A stretch of 51,399 bases of DNA from an uncultured Lentisphaerota bacterium (GTDB lineage: Bacteria; Verrucomicrobiota; Kiritimatiellia; CAIQIC01), in contig CAITZM010000182.1 in NCBI GenBank assembly GCA_903896925.1, forward strand, positions 1-51,399, written 5' to 3'. A program made the translations under genes and the position numbers. The number at the start of each line of letters is the position of its first letter. Position 1 is the first letter of the stretch. The notes under the pieces are model-generated. The model did not search any database and was not told the DNA's origin. It worked only from the letters and a program-made list of their open reading frames with translations. Shown here in pieces: positions 23,133 through 31,027 of the stretch.

Positions 23133-24794
23133 ATGAAGCGATTCAACGACTATCCCTGTGGTCTCCTGTTAGCAGCCATCATCATGTCTGACGCCGGTCG
23201 TGCTGCACCGGAACCAGCCCGCGCGCCTGTCGAAACCCTCGCCGAACGCTTCAAACAGTTCGACAAGAATGGCGACGGAAAGATCACGCCCGAGGAGTCG
23301 GGCAACGCGAGGTGGTTCGACACGCTCGACCGCAATCACGATGGCGCGGTCACGCTGGAGGAAACCAAGGCTGCGGCGGCCATCGGCGCGGCCAAGGCCA
23401 AACGCGGCGGCGCGTCAGGTGGCATCAGTGACGAGTTGAAGAATATCCTCGCCTATCGTAAAGACAGCCCCGGCCCGGTGCCGTTGTCGGACAGCAAGGC
23501 GTTCACCGACCTGCGCTTTACGCGTGACTGGATTCCCGGCACGCAGGACCGCAACGGTAAGCTGATGACCGGCACGGAGTGCAACTACATCGTGGCGCAC
23601 GGCGGACGGTTGTATGCCGCCGTCAGCATGTGGAACCATGACAAGGTCAACGCGCCGAATCCCGGTCCCGGCGTGCTGGTGAAGCTGTCCGCCGCCTCGC
23701 CCTGGGAAGTGGACATCCATTTCCCTCCACCCAGCGTGCGTGTCGCGGTGCTCGCCTCACTCACGCTCGCCACCGACGCACAGGGCGCTAAACTCGCCAA
23801 ACCCGTGGCGTTGCTCATGGCCGGCGGCAGTGTTTTCGAGTCTCGCGACGAGGTGGCGGTCTTCATCCGCGACGATGAGACGGGGAAATGGGTCAAGAGC
23901 TTGCTATCCGCTGGCAAGCGCGAACCGGGCGAGGTTCGCATGCTCAAGGTGCACCGGGACCGCGTGACGGGCGTGGATCGCGTCATCGTCGCGGTCACGA
24001 ATGGCAACGTCTATAGCGGCGTGTTCGATGCGTCGGCACCTGGCCGCATCCGTTGGAGTCCGGAGCCGGAACTCGCGGGGCGCAAAGGCCGCATCATGTC
24101 CATCGGCAGCGCGAATGGAGACGCTTACCTCGCGGTGGACATCACGCCCGACCAACCGAAGAATGGCGGGATCTTCCGCCGCGTGGACGGCCCGCAGCCG
24201 CGCTGGGAGTGGCTCGGCGAATGGGGCCACCGCCGCGACAGCCGGGGCGTCGCGTGGATTCGCGGCCTGACGGCCATTCCCGATCCTGAGCATCCCGGCA
24301 AGGAACTCCTTCTGTGCAGCCGTGAAGTGGACGCCGTCATCGAGGTGATCAACCCGCAGCGGAACCACGAGCGCCGCGGCGAGTTCGATATGCGCAAACA
24401 CTTCGGCGGACTCGTCGCCGCGCAGGAGGGCCAGTTGTTCACCACCCTCTTCGCCTACAACGAAATGACGCCCGCCGTGCATCCCGACACCGGCGAGCGC
24501 GTGCTTCTCATCGCCGGCGGTGTCATGCCGGGCCTGAAAGGCAACGACGCGCGGGCCAAAGGTGCCTGGTATCTCGTGCGTCATACTGATAGCCGCTACG
24601 GCACGGGGCAAATCTTCGATCCCGCGGTCGTGCCGCATGCCACCGGTGGCCTGCGCAGCGCCCGGACGGTCTGCGTCTCGCCCTTCCCGGAAGAAAGAGG
24701 CCGCGTCCTCTACTTCGGTGGCTTCGATGCCGCTCAAGGCCCGCACCGCGACACCGCCTGGATTTACAAAGGCACCTTGAAGGAGAAACCATGA
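23133..24794 (+). CDS. EF-hand protein with beta-propeller-like domain
   Basis: 553 residues with a short hydrophobic N-terminus (GLLLAAIIM), probably an export signal. Two EF-hand calcium loops follow: D44-K-N-G-D-G...E55 and D66-R-N-H-D-G...E77. The remaining 450 residues are beta-rich, with repeated strand patterns (NYIVAHGGRLYAAVSMWN; GELLL-type turns; RVLYFGGFDAAQGP), suggesting a propeller. The ribosome binding site is weak; the ATG at 23133 is chosen because it precedes the hydrophobic segment, and a longer N-terminal version has no signal-like start. The last four bases overlap the serine hydrolase gene (ATGA). First gene of a tightly coupled trio; function unknown. Confidence 0.75.
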   Translation: MKRFNDYPCGLLLAAIIMSDAGRAAPEPARAPVETLAERFKQFDKNGDGKITPEESGNARWFDTLDRNHDGAVTLEETKAAAAIGAAKAKRGGASGGISDELKNILAYRKDSPGPVPLSDSKAFTDLRFTRDWIPGTQDRNGKLMTGTECNYIVAHGGRLYAAVSMWNHDKVNAPNPGPGVLVKLSAASPWEVDIHFPPPSVRVAVLASLTLATDAQGAKLAKPVALLMAGGSVFESRDEVAVFIRDDETGKWVKSLLSAGKREPGEVRMLKVHRDRVTGVDRVIVAVTNGNVYSGVFDASAPGRIRWSPEPELAGRKGRIMSIGSANGDAYLAVDITPDQPKNGGIFRRVDGPQPRWEWLGEWGHRRDSRGVAWIRGLTAIPDPEHPGKELLLCSREVDAVIEVINPQRNHERRGEFDMRKHFGGLVAAQEGQLFTTLFAYNEMTPAVHPDTGERVLLIAGGVMPGLKGNDARAKGAWYLVRHTDSRYGTGQIFDPAVVPHATGGLRSARTVCVSPFPEERGRVLYFGGFDAAQGPHRDTAWIYKGTLKEKP

Positions 24795-26449
24795 CAACCG
24801 ACCACACACTCATCCTGACCATTGCTCTCACCATCGCCTCGCACGCGCTGGCGCAGATCACACCGCCAAGCTCAACACAGCGCCAGCAATGGTCGCCCGC
24901 GCAGCTTTTCGCGACTTGGGACAAGAACGGTGATGGCAAACTCACCGCGGACGAAGTGCCGAAGCCGGAGCTGTTCAAGATGCTCGACAAGAATGGCGAT
25001 GGCGTCGTGACGAAGGAGGAGGCGGCCACGATCGGGCGCGGAGGCGCTGCTCCAGATGGCGCACAGGGCATGGGCGAGGCCGCGAAATGGAAAGGCATGG
25101 GCGTTTCCACCAGCGCGCCGCTGCCGCCGGCGGAGAACTTCAAGGCGCGCCCGCACGGCGAGGAGGTCGCGAAGGCGAGTCTCAAGCCGGACGTGCTTGC
25201 CAAGCTCGATGTCGAGTTGCAGCGTCACGTCGCCGCGAAGAACGTCGCGGGCATCTCGGCCATCATCTCCAAGAACGGCGTGCGCGGTTGGTTCGAGACG
25301 TTCGGCATGGCCGATATCGAAGCTGACAAGCCGATGCCGAAGGACGCGATCTTCCGGTTGATGAGCATGACCAAGCCGGTCATCGCGCTCGCGGCGTTGA
25401 CGCTGCTCGACGAAGGCAAGTTCACGCTTGATGAGCCGATCTCGAAACACCTGCCGGAATGGAAGGAGCCAAAGGTGTTGGAGGATGGCAAGCTCGTCCC
25501 GGCCAAGGCCGCCATCACGCCGCGGATGCTCATGAGCCACTCCAGCGGCCTCTACTACGGCAGCCTCGACGGCAGGGGCGGCGATGTCGCGGCGCTGGCG
25601 TTCAAGGCCACGCGCGGCGCGAATACGACGCTGAAGGAATTTTCCGAGGCGCTCGCGAAAGAGCCGCTGAAGTTTCATCCGGGCACCGGCTATCAATACG
25701 GTCACTCGATTGATATCCTCGGCCGCTACATCGAGGCCGTCGCCGGCAAGCCGCTGGATGAGGCGCTGAAAGAGCGGTTGTTCGTCCCGCTGAAGATGCC
25801 CGACACCGATTTCTGGGTGCCGCCGGCGAAGGCGGGCCGCATTTGCCAGCTTTACCGGCAACCCAAACCCGGCGTGCTCGAACCCGGCCGCGACGCCAAG
25901 ACGCTCACCGAGCGCCCGACGTTGTTCCTCGGCGGCCACGGCCTGTGCAGCACGATTGGCGATTACGAGCGGTTCTGCCGGATGATCCTCAATCGTGGCG
26001 AACTCGACGGCGTGCGCGTGCTCAAGCCGGAGACGGTGGACCTCATCTTCCAGAACCATCTCAAGACCTCCGGCCAGAAATACGGTCTCGGCGGCGTCGT
26101 GAACGGCGAGGGCAGCTACGGCTGGGGCGGTGCCGACGGCACGCAGTTCGCGATTGATCGCAAAAACAGCTTCTTCGTTCTCTTTATGGTGCAGACGCAG
26201 AATTACAAAGCGCCAACCTATCCCGCGTTCCTCGCGCTGGCCAACGAAGCCGCCGGGATCGCCGGTGGACGCGCTGGAATGTCCGGCGCAGGCGGCGCGG
26301 GCGGACCGTTCAAGCAGCGCGACAAGAACAACGACGGCAAACTCGACCGCGAGGAACTGCCCGGCGCGTTGTTTGACCGTCTCGACGCGGACAAGGACGG
26401 CTTTGTCACCGAGGACGAACTGAAGGCGCTCTGGAAACCCAAACAATGA
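24791..26449 (+). CDS. EF-hand-flanked serine hydrolase (beta-lactamase/esterase fold)
   Basis: 552 residues with signal peptide (ending near HALAQ). Two EF-hand loops lie at about D44-E55 and D66-E77 and two more near residues 515-548, so the enzyme is bracketed by calcium sites. In between is a class C beta-lactamase/DD-peptidase-type domain: S192-M-T-K195 is the nucleophile box; Y303 in YQYGHS corresponds to the usual Y-x-N, with His in place of Asn; GWGGADG fits the third box. Family members are esterases, transesterases or peptidases. The ATG overlaps the upstream stop, and its own stop overlaps the third gene. Esterase action on an acylated glycan would suit the locus but is inferred. 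Confidence 0.82.
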   Translation: MTTDHTLILTIALTIASHALAQITPPSSTQRQQWSPAQLFATWDKNGDGKLTADEVPKPELFKMLDKNGDGVVTKEEAATIGRGGAAPDGAQGMGEAAKWKGMGVSTSAPLPPAENFKARPHGEEVAKASLKPDVLAKLDVELQRHVAAKNVAGISAIISKNGVRGWFETFGMADIEADKPMPKDAIFRLMSMTKPVIALAALTLLDEGKFTLDEPISKHLPEWKEPKVLEDGKLVPAKAAITPRMLMSHSSGLYYGSLDGRGGDVAALAFKATRGANTTLKEFSEALAKEPLKFHPGTGYQYGHSIDILGRYIEAVAGKPLDEALKERLFVPLKMPDTDFWVPPAKAGRICQLYRQPKPGVLEPGRDAKTLTERPTLFLGGHGLCSTIGDYERFCRMILNRGELDGVRVLKPETVDLIFQNHLKTSGQKYGLGGVVNGEGSYGWGGADGTQFAIDRKNSFFVLFMVQTQNYKAPTYPAFLALANEAAGIAGGRAGMSGAGGAGGPFKQRDKNNDGKLDREELPGALFDRLDADKDGFVTEDELKALWKPKQ

Positions 26450-27957
26450 AAACGACCATTGTCATCATCAGCCTGTCAGCCGTTCTCGCTTGCCTCACTC
26501 TCTTCGCGCAGGCAACGCCCCGGCCTGCTGCCGCCGGCGGCGCTTCGCTCGACGAGCTTTATAAACGGCTCGACCGCACCGGGGATGGGAAGCTCAGCGC
26601 AGACGAGGCGGCGCCGTATCCGGGTGTGAAGCGGTTGCTGGAACAAGGCGACACCAACAAAGACGGCGCGCTATCGCTGGAGGAACTCAAGGCGGTTTAC
26701 GGGGCGAAGCCCGCGGCTCCTGGCGCGGCCCCGGCGTCAACGGGGAACTTCAAACCCATGCAACAGGACTTCACGGTCGCGGATGTGCGCGTCTCGCCGC
26801 CGGGCCAGCCGATGGTGGACCCCGAGTTCAACGACGTGCAGCACCGGGTCACCTTCTGGAACTACGCCGGGGCACAACTCAACATCAGCGTGGCGGAGAT
26901 TGATCCGCTCACCGGCCTGCTCAAGAACGCCTCGGGCCGCGACTTTGCCGTGGCCGAGCAGGTCTCGCCCTGCTTCAAAGACAGCGGCTGGTGGTCGCAC
27001 AACGGACCGGAGTGGGGGCGCGACTGCAAGGGTTGGGCGATCTATTTCACCAAGGAGGATGCCCAAGGCAACCGCCAGATGTGGCGCGCCGTGGAAAAGG
27101 ATGGTCGCTACCTGCCGGAGCAGCTCACCACGAAGCCCGGCGGCCACTGCGGCGCACTCATCTCCCAGAGCGCCACCGCTGCCGACACACGCATTCTGTT
27201 CTACATCAACCTCGACGTGCCGGGGCAGGACAACGTCGCGTGGGCGTTCGCATCCAAGCCCAACGAGTTCCATCCGCTGCCAGATTGGCGCGGCAGCCAC
27301 AGCATCGCGCGCATCGTGGGCGAGCATCACATCGGCTACGCGCCGCGCGATAAGGCTGGTGTCCCCCAGGTCGTCTTGCTCGACACGCGGACGGGCCAGC
27401 GCCAGATCGTGACCGACGAGCCGGGCGACAAGTTCGACACCTACGGCTTCCGCGCCCCCGAGTTCGGGGGCGAGTTGCTCATGATGGCGAACATCGATCG
27501 CGACCGTTTGGCCATCTATCGCGATGTGAAGAAGGACGGCAGCCCGTGGCAAAAGATCGCGGAACTGCGGCTGCCGGCCGATTCGCCGTTCAAATACATC
27601 TATTCCTGCGAACCCATCGCGCCGGACACCGGCGTGAATGGCGTCTCCTACTTCTCGCTCAACGCGACCAAGAACAAGGGAGCCAATCGCGGTGAGACCG
27701 GCCGCGTCGAGAAGGACGGCTCCATCTGGGTGTTCGGCCTCGGCAAAAACCCGGCCAACCGCCTTGTCCGCCGCGTGGACGAGGGCGCGGGCAGCGGCAT
27801 CCAGACCACCCGCTACGAGTCCGAGTCCTTCGTCGGCACGGACGAAGTCTTCATCTACTACGAACGCAAAGACCCCGAGACCGGTCGCGGCGAACTCCGC
27901 CGCTGCCGGACGGGCATCCGTGTGTCGGGAAAATCACCGGCCGCGCCCAAGCCGTAA
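26446..27957 (+). CDS. EF-hand protein with beta-propeller-like domain
   Basis: 503 residues: signal peptide (cut near FAQA), two EF-hand loops (D43-R-T-G-D-G and D69-T-N-K-D-G...E80), then about 400 residues of beta-rich sequence with propeller-like repeats (MWRAVEKDGRYLPEQLT, QVVLLDTRTGQRQIVTDE, ELLMMANIDRDRLAIYRDV). Third member of the coupled cassette, starting within the stop of the serine hydrolase (ATGA). Its TAA at 27955-27957 lies inside the right copy of the 101-bp direct repeat, so the C-terminus may have been set by a recombination event. The binding partner is unknown. Confidence 0.78.
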   Translation: MKTTIVIISLSAVLACLTLFAQATPRPAAAGGASLDELYKRLDRTGDGKLSADEAAPYPGVKRLLEQGDTNKDGALSLEELKAVYGAKPAAPGAAPASTGNFKPMQQDFTVADVRVSPPGQPMVDPEFNDVQHRVTFWNYAGAQLNISVAEIDPLTGLLKNASGRDFAVAEQVSPCFKDSGWWSHNGPEWGRDCKGWAIYFTKEDAQGNRQMWRAVEKDGRYLPEQLTTKPGGHCGALISQSATAADTRILFYINLDVPGQDNVAWAFASKPNEFHPLPDWRGSHSIARIVGEHHIGYAPRDKAGVPQVVLLDTRTGQRQIVTDEPGDKFDTYGFRAPEFGGELLMMANIDRDRLAIYRDVKKDGSPWQKIAELRLPADSPFKYIYSCEPIAPDTGVNGVSYFSLNATKNKGANRGETGRVEKDGSIWVFGLGKNPANRLVRRVDEGAGSGIQTTRYESESFVGTDEVFIYYERKDPETGRGELRRCRTGIRVSGKSPAAPKP

Positions 27958-28053
27958 CCAGCAGACTGTGCTTCGTCATATAACATCGTCCCGCGCGGCA
28001 CTGTTCCAGACCTTGGAAACTTTTCCCATCTTTTTCCAAGGCTCTTGAAAACC
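27953..28053. repeat. 101-bp direct repeat, right copy, with orphan gene start
   Basis: Matches 22833-22933. On the minus strand it holds an ATG at 27979 followed by MTKHSLLVT and its upstream palindromes, but no secreted gene follows; the reading frame runs on into the antisense of the EF-hand gene. The palindromes are CCAGACCTTGG (28006-28016) and a broken copy near 28036-28047, about 30 bp apart. It is an operon head without its operon. Confidence 0.8.
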
Positions 28054-28171
28054 GCAGTTGGTCAGTACGCGTGTAGTTGGCTGCGGGTTTCTCGCCGAGC
28101 GGCGTCTGGCGTTTCCCTCACGGTGCGACTGGCATGGTTCAGTGCGTATCGCGAACCGGTTGGACCAAGCC

Positions 28172-28289
28172 GGAGCGGCGGCACTCCTGCCCCCGCAGCC
28201 AGAACGTCGAACGCGAGCCTTGCTCCTGCTGCGCGTGCAAGGCCATGGTGAGATTGGGGCTGTTTCGGCGGCAGGAGTGCCGCCGCTCC
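28172..28289. repeat. Large inverted repeat (REP-like), perfect 20-bp arms
   Basis: Bases 28172-28191 are the exact reverse complement of 28270-28289. The match extends to about 25 bp with one mismatch on the loop side, around a loop of about 78 bases. GC-rich. It lies downstream of the oxidoreductase gene ending at 28401 and could be a transcript-end structure or a mobile palindromic repeat with paired units. Confidence 0.7.
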
Positions 28290-28324
28290 GAGGCAGCCAA
28301 CCCAGCAACCTGACTGCGGCCTTC

Positions 28325-28364
28325 CCTAGGCTTGGAAAATTCGTCCACCGTTTCCAAGCCCTGG
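28325..28364. promoter_or_regulatory. Two palindromes beyond the oxidoreductase gene
   Basis: Cores CCTAGGCTTGG (28325-28335) and CCAAGCCCTGG (28354-28364), centres 29 bp apart; a half copy, CCAACCCAGCA, lies near 28297. They do not precede any intact gene: the gene to the right ends here and that to the left runs the other way. With the orphan array at 27953 they may be the remains of a lost operon head. Nothing else was found between 28054 and 28400. Confidence 0.5.
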
Positions 28365-28400
28365 CCGGTTTAGCGGGTGCGGGCGCGGTTGGTGCCGGCG

Positions 28401-29804
28401 TCAGATTTTCTTGAGGAACGACAGTGCTCCATACGGCGCACGCTCAGTGCGGGTGAGCATCGCGTTCGCGGCCTCGTCGCCGATGAATTGCTCGGCCTGC
28501 GGGTCCCAGCGCAGCTTGCGGCCGAGTTTCATCGCGATCCACGAGAGGATGCAGACGCTGCCGGAGCGGTGCGCCTGCTCGGGCGTGGTCGCGGCGGGCC
28601 GGCGGGTTCGCATGGCGGTGAGCCAGTCGAGGTGGTGGTCGCCCTGCGGGCTTTCATGGAGGTGAATCTCGTTTGCGCCAAGCGGCGTCTTGAGAATATC
28701 AGGGTTGCTCGCGTCGAGCGCCTTGCCGCCCTTGCCCGCCTTGCCGACCGGATCACTCGGTGTGACTTTCTCCGCGCCGCCGGTGACGAACACCCAGCCA
28801 TCGCTGCCCTCGAACCGCACACCGCTGGGGAACTTGCTGTCGATGATCAGCACCGCGCCGTTGGCGTAGGTGCACTCGACGTGATACTCGCCGTGGACAT
28901 TCCACAGCCCGCCCTTGGGAAATTCCCCGTGCCCGGTGATCTCGACCGGGCCGGTATCCTCGGTGCCCAGGCCCCATTGCGCGATGTCGTTCCAGTGCGC
29001 ACCGTGGCCGGTGATCATGCCGAGGCAGTAGGATTCGATCCGCAGCCAGCCGGGCCGCAGCCCGAACCGCTTCTTCGGGTCGGGGTCCTGCGTGTGGACG
29101 CGGTCCTCGTTGTAGGGCGCGAGCGGCGTCGGTCCGAGCCACGCGTCGTAGTTGAGGTTCGGCGGCACCGGCATCGCGCGCATGTCGCCGCCGCCCGGAT
29201 CGGTCGGCAGCCCGACCTTGACCGTGCGCAGCTTGCCGATGCGGCCGTTGCGGACCGCCTCGCACGCGATGCGGAAGCCGGCGCCTGCGCGCCGCTGGCT
29301 GCCGATCTGGAAAATGCACGGCCGCTTGCGGACGATATCGCTGACGGCGCGGCCCTCAGCCAGCGTCATCGTCAGCGGCTTCTGCACATAGACATCCTTG
29401 CCGGCGAGCGCGGCCTCGATCACCGGCTGCGCGTGCCAGTGGTCGGGTGTGCTGATGGCGACGGCGTCGATATCCTTGCGCTGGAGCGCCTCTCGGTAAT
29501 CGCCGTAGGTGGCCACGTTCAAAGTGACCTTCCGCTTGGCGTAGAACTGCTCGATGAACTGCCCCGTATCGGCGGCGCGGATGGCATCGAAGTCGCACAC
29601 CGCGATCACGCGGGCCACGTCGTGCTTCAGGAAGCCGGGCAGGTCCAGTGTGCGCGCAATGCGGCCGCAGCCGATCTGCAGGATGTTGATCTTCTTGCTG
29701 GGCGCGTCCGCGCCGAGGACGCGGGCGGGGATGATGGTCGGGAACGCCAGCGCGCCGGCGCCGGCCAGCGTGGTGTGCAGGAACTGACGGCGTGACTGTG
29801 TCAT
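28401..29804 (-). CDS. Tat-exported Gfo/Idh/MocA family oxidoreductase
   Basis: 467 residues. A Tat signal (SRRQFLHTTLAGAGALAF) is followed by a Rossmann domain (INILQIGCGRIAR, then VIAVCDFDA) and the motif YVQKPLTMT, equivalent to the usual EKP with Q for E, the Lys being catalytic. GHGAHWNDIAQWGLG provides the conserved His of the substrate domain. Such Tat-exported relatives are common in PVC bacteria and may use a tightly bound NAD(P) carried through the membrane. The ATG at 29804 follows AAGGAG and overlaps the stop of the uroporphyrinogen-decarboxylase-like gene. Oxidoreduction of a sugar or inositol is likely. Confidence 0.9.
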   Translation of the reverse strand: MTQSRRQFLHTTLAGAGALAFPTIIPARVLGADAPSKKINILQIGCGRIARTLDLPGFLKHDVARVIAVCDFDAIRAADTGQFIEQFYAKRKVTLNVATYGDYREALQRKDIDAVAISTPDHWHAQPVIEAALAGKDVYVQKPLTMTLAEGRAVSDIVRKRPCIFQIGSQRRAGAGFRIACEAVRNGRIGKLRTVKVGLPTDPGGGDMRAMPVPPNLNYDAWLGPTPLAPYNEDRVHTQDPDPKKRFGLRPGWLRIESYCLGMITGHGAHWNDIAQWGLGTEDTGPVEITGHGEFPKGGLWNVHGEYHVECTYANGAVLIIDSKFPSGVRFEGSDGWVFVTGGAEKVTPSDPVGKAGKGGKALDASNPDILKTPLGANEIHLHESPQGDHHLDWLTAMRTRRPAATTPEQAHRSGSVCILSWIAMKLGRKLRWDPQAEQFIGDEAANAMLTRTERAPYGALSFLKKI

Positions 29805-30811
29805 GGTTGCTCCTTCGCGGTTTGCAGCCGCAAGAATTCATCGAACATGATGCGCGGAGCATCGGCGTTGACACCGATTGCTTCCCACGCGCCGTAGTCG
29901 AAAACGATCAGCCCGCCCTCAGCGGTGCGCCAATGTTGTGCCAGCAGGCGGGCCTCCTCGCGGATTTCCGCCTCGACACCGCGCGGCAGCGTCGTCTGGA
30001 TGTCCACCGTGGCCAGGAAGCACACCTGTCCACGAAACTGCCCGCCGAACTCGACCAGCCCGTAGTTGCGCGATTGCTGCATGTTCAGCACGTCCACGCC
30101 GGTCGCGAGCAGATGCGGCACGAGCAGGTTGATGCGCCCGCAGCTATGCAGGATCACATGCCAGCCGCAGGCGTGGATCGCATCGAAGATCTGGCGGTAG
30201 CGCGGCGCAAAGAACCCGTTGAACAGGTCAGGGCCGATGAACGGGCCAGATTGCGTACCCCAGTCGTCAGCCACGAACAGGCCGTGGATGCGCTCGCCAA
30301 AGCGCCGGTGCAGTTCGTGCACCTGGCGGACCTTGAAATCTACGATCAGGTCGAGCAGCCGGTTCACATACTCTGGCTCGAGATAGAAATCTTCCATCGT
30401 CGCGGCGAACCCGCGCAGCTTGTGGAGCCGCGAGAACAGCAGGTTGTGCGCGGTTAGCGCCACATAGCGGTCGCCCGCCGCGGCGAGCAGCGGTTCGAGC
30501 CGCTCGTAATAGAACGGATCGAGCGGATCGGGCGAACGGTAGGACTCGAGCGCGGACCACTCCGCCAGCGGCCACTGGGTGACCTGCCCGATGTTTTTGA
30601 GCTCGGTGGCGCTCCAGCCGCAGCCCCAGTCGTCGGGCGCGGCCCGGTCGAAGAACCACCCCGCCTGTGCGCGGTCCATTTCCCAAATGTTGCAGACGTC
30701 GTCGGGAAACTCCGGCAGCTTGTGGTTCCAGTGCTGCCAGAACGGCAGCCGCGGCGGTCGGTCGAACTCGATCGCACGCCGGACGATTTCATAACGTGGC
30801 AGCGTATCCAT
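29801..30811 (-). CDS. Uroporphyrinogen decarboxylase-like (URO-D/MtaA family) protein
   Basis: 336 residues, no signal peptide, so cytoplasmic. The TIM-barrel pattern (GLFVADDWGTQSGPFIGPDLFNGFFAPRYRQIFDAIHACGWHVILHSCGRI in pieces: DDWGTQ, GWHVILHSCG, GVDVLNMQQS) is that of URO-D-fold proteins, whose members include haem enzymes and corrinoid methyltransferases. The His-Ser-Cys-Gly segment resembles the zinc-binding site of the methyltransferase branch. The absence of other haem genes argues against a haem role. It heads a two-gene operon with the Tat oxidoreductase and has two palindromes upstream. Methyl transfer from an O-methyl sugar is one speculative role. Confidence 0.8.
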   Translation of the reverse strand: MDTLPRYEIVRRAIEFDRPPRLPFWQHWNHKLPEFPDDVCNIWEMDRAQAGWFFDRAAPDDWGCGWSATELKNIGQVTQWPLAEWSALESYRSPDPLDPFYYERLEPLLAAAGDRYVALTAHNLLFSRLHKLRGFAATMEDFYLEPEYVNRLLDLIVDFKVRQVHELHRRFGERIHGLFVADDWGTQSGPFIGPDLFNGFFAPRYRQIFDAIHACGWHVILHSCGRINLLVPHLLATGVDVLNMQQSRNYGLVEFGGQFRGQVCFLATVDIQTTLPRGVEAEIREEARLLAQHWRTAEGGLIVFDYGAWEAIGVNADAPRIMFDEFLRLQTAKEQP

Positions 30812-30874
30812 CTGGCCTCAAGAATGCCGCACACTCTAGCCAACGGCCCCGTCCGGTCAACCCGCAACTGCGTT

Positions 30875-30920
30875 TTCCAATCCCTGGAAAATCCGGCGTT
30901 TTATTTTCCATTCACTGGAA
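30875..30920. promoter_or_regulatory. Pair of phased palindromes
   Basis: Cores CCAATCCCTGG (30877-30887) and CCATTCACTGG (30908-30918) have centres 31 bp apart and long T/A flanks (TTTTCC...GGAAAA). They lie 66-110 bp upstream of the uroporphyrinogen-decarboxylase-like gene. No third copy was seen. Confidence 0.7.
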
Positions 30921-30928
30921 AGCAAAAC

Positions 30929-31006
30929 CACAGAGGTCACAGAGGAGGAGAAGAGGTTCGCAGAGGATGCGCCTCTGTGCCCCCCTGAACCTCCGTGACC
31001 TCTGTG
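30929..31006. terminator. Nested hairpin at the operon 3' end
   Basis: Bases 30929-30940 pair perfectly with 30995-31006 (CACAGAGGTCAC type), with further imperfect pairing inside, and an inner hairpin pairs 30961-30966 with 30972-30977. It lies 22 bp past the dehydrogenase stop codon (31028). Repeats of this CACAGAGG type are widespread intergenic palindromes, so it may be a REP-like element acting as terminator. Confidence 0.6.
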
Positions 31007-31027
31007 ATTATCCTCCGCATCCATATT

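Noticed and set aside
27851..28039. A 62-residue minus-strand frame starting in the right repeat
   Set aside because: Only the first nine or so residues after the ATG at 27979 are signal-peptide sequence; the rest is antisense of the EF-hand gene, so it is an orphan start and not a gene.
22833..28053. Insertion sequence or transposon bounded by the 101-bp repeats
   Set aside because: There is no transposase, integrase or terminal inverted repeat, and the repeats consist of promoter and signal-peptide sequence of a neighbouring gene, which fits recombination better.
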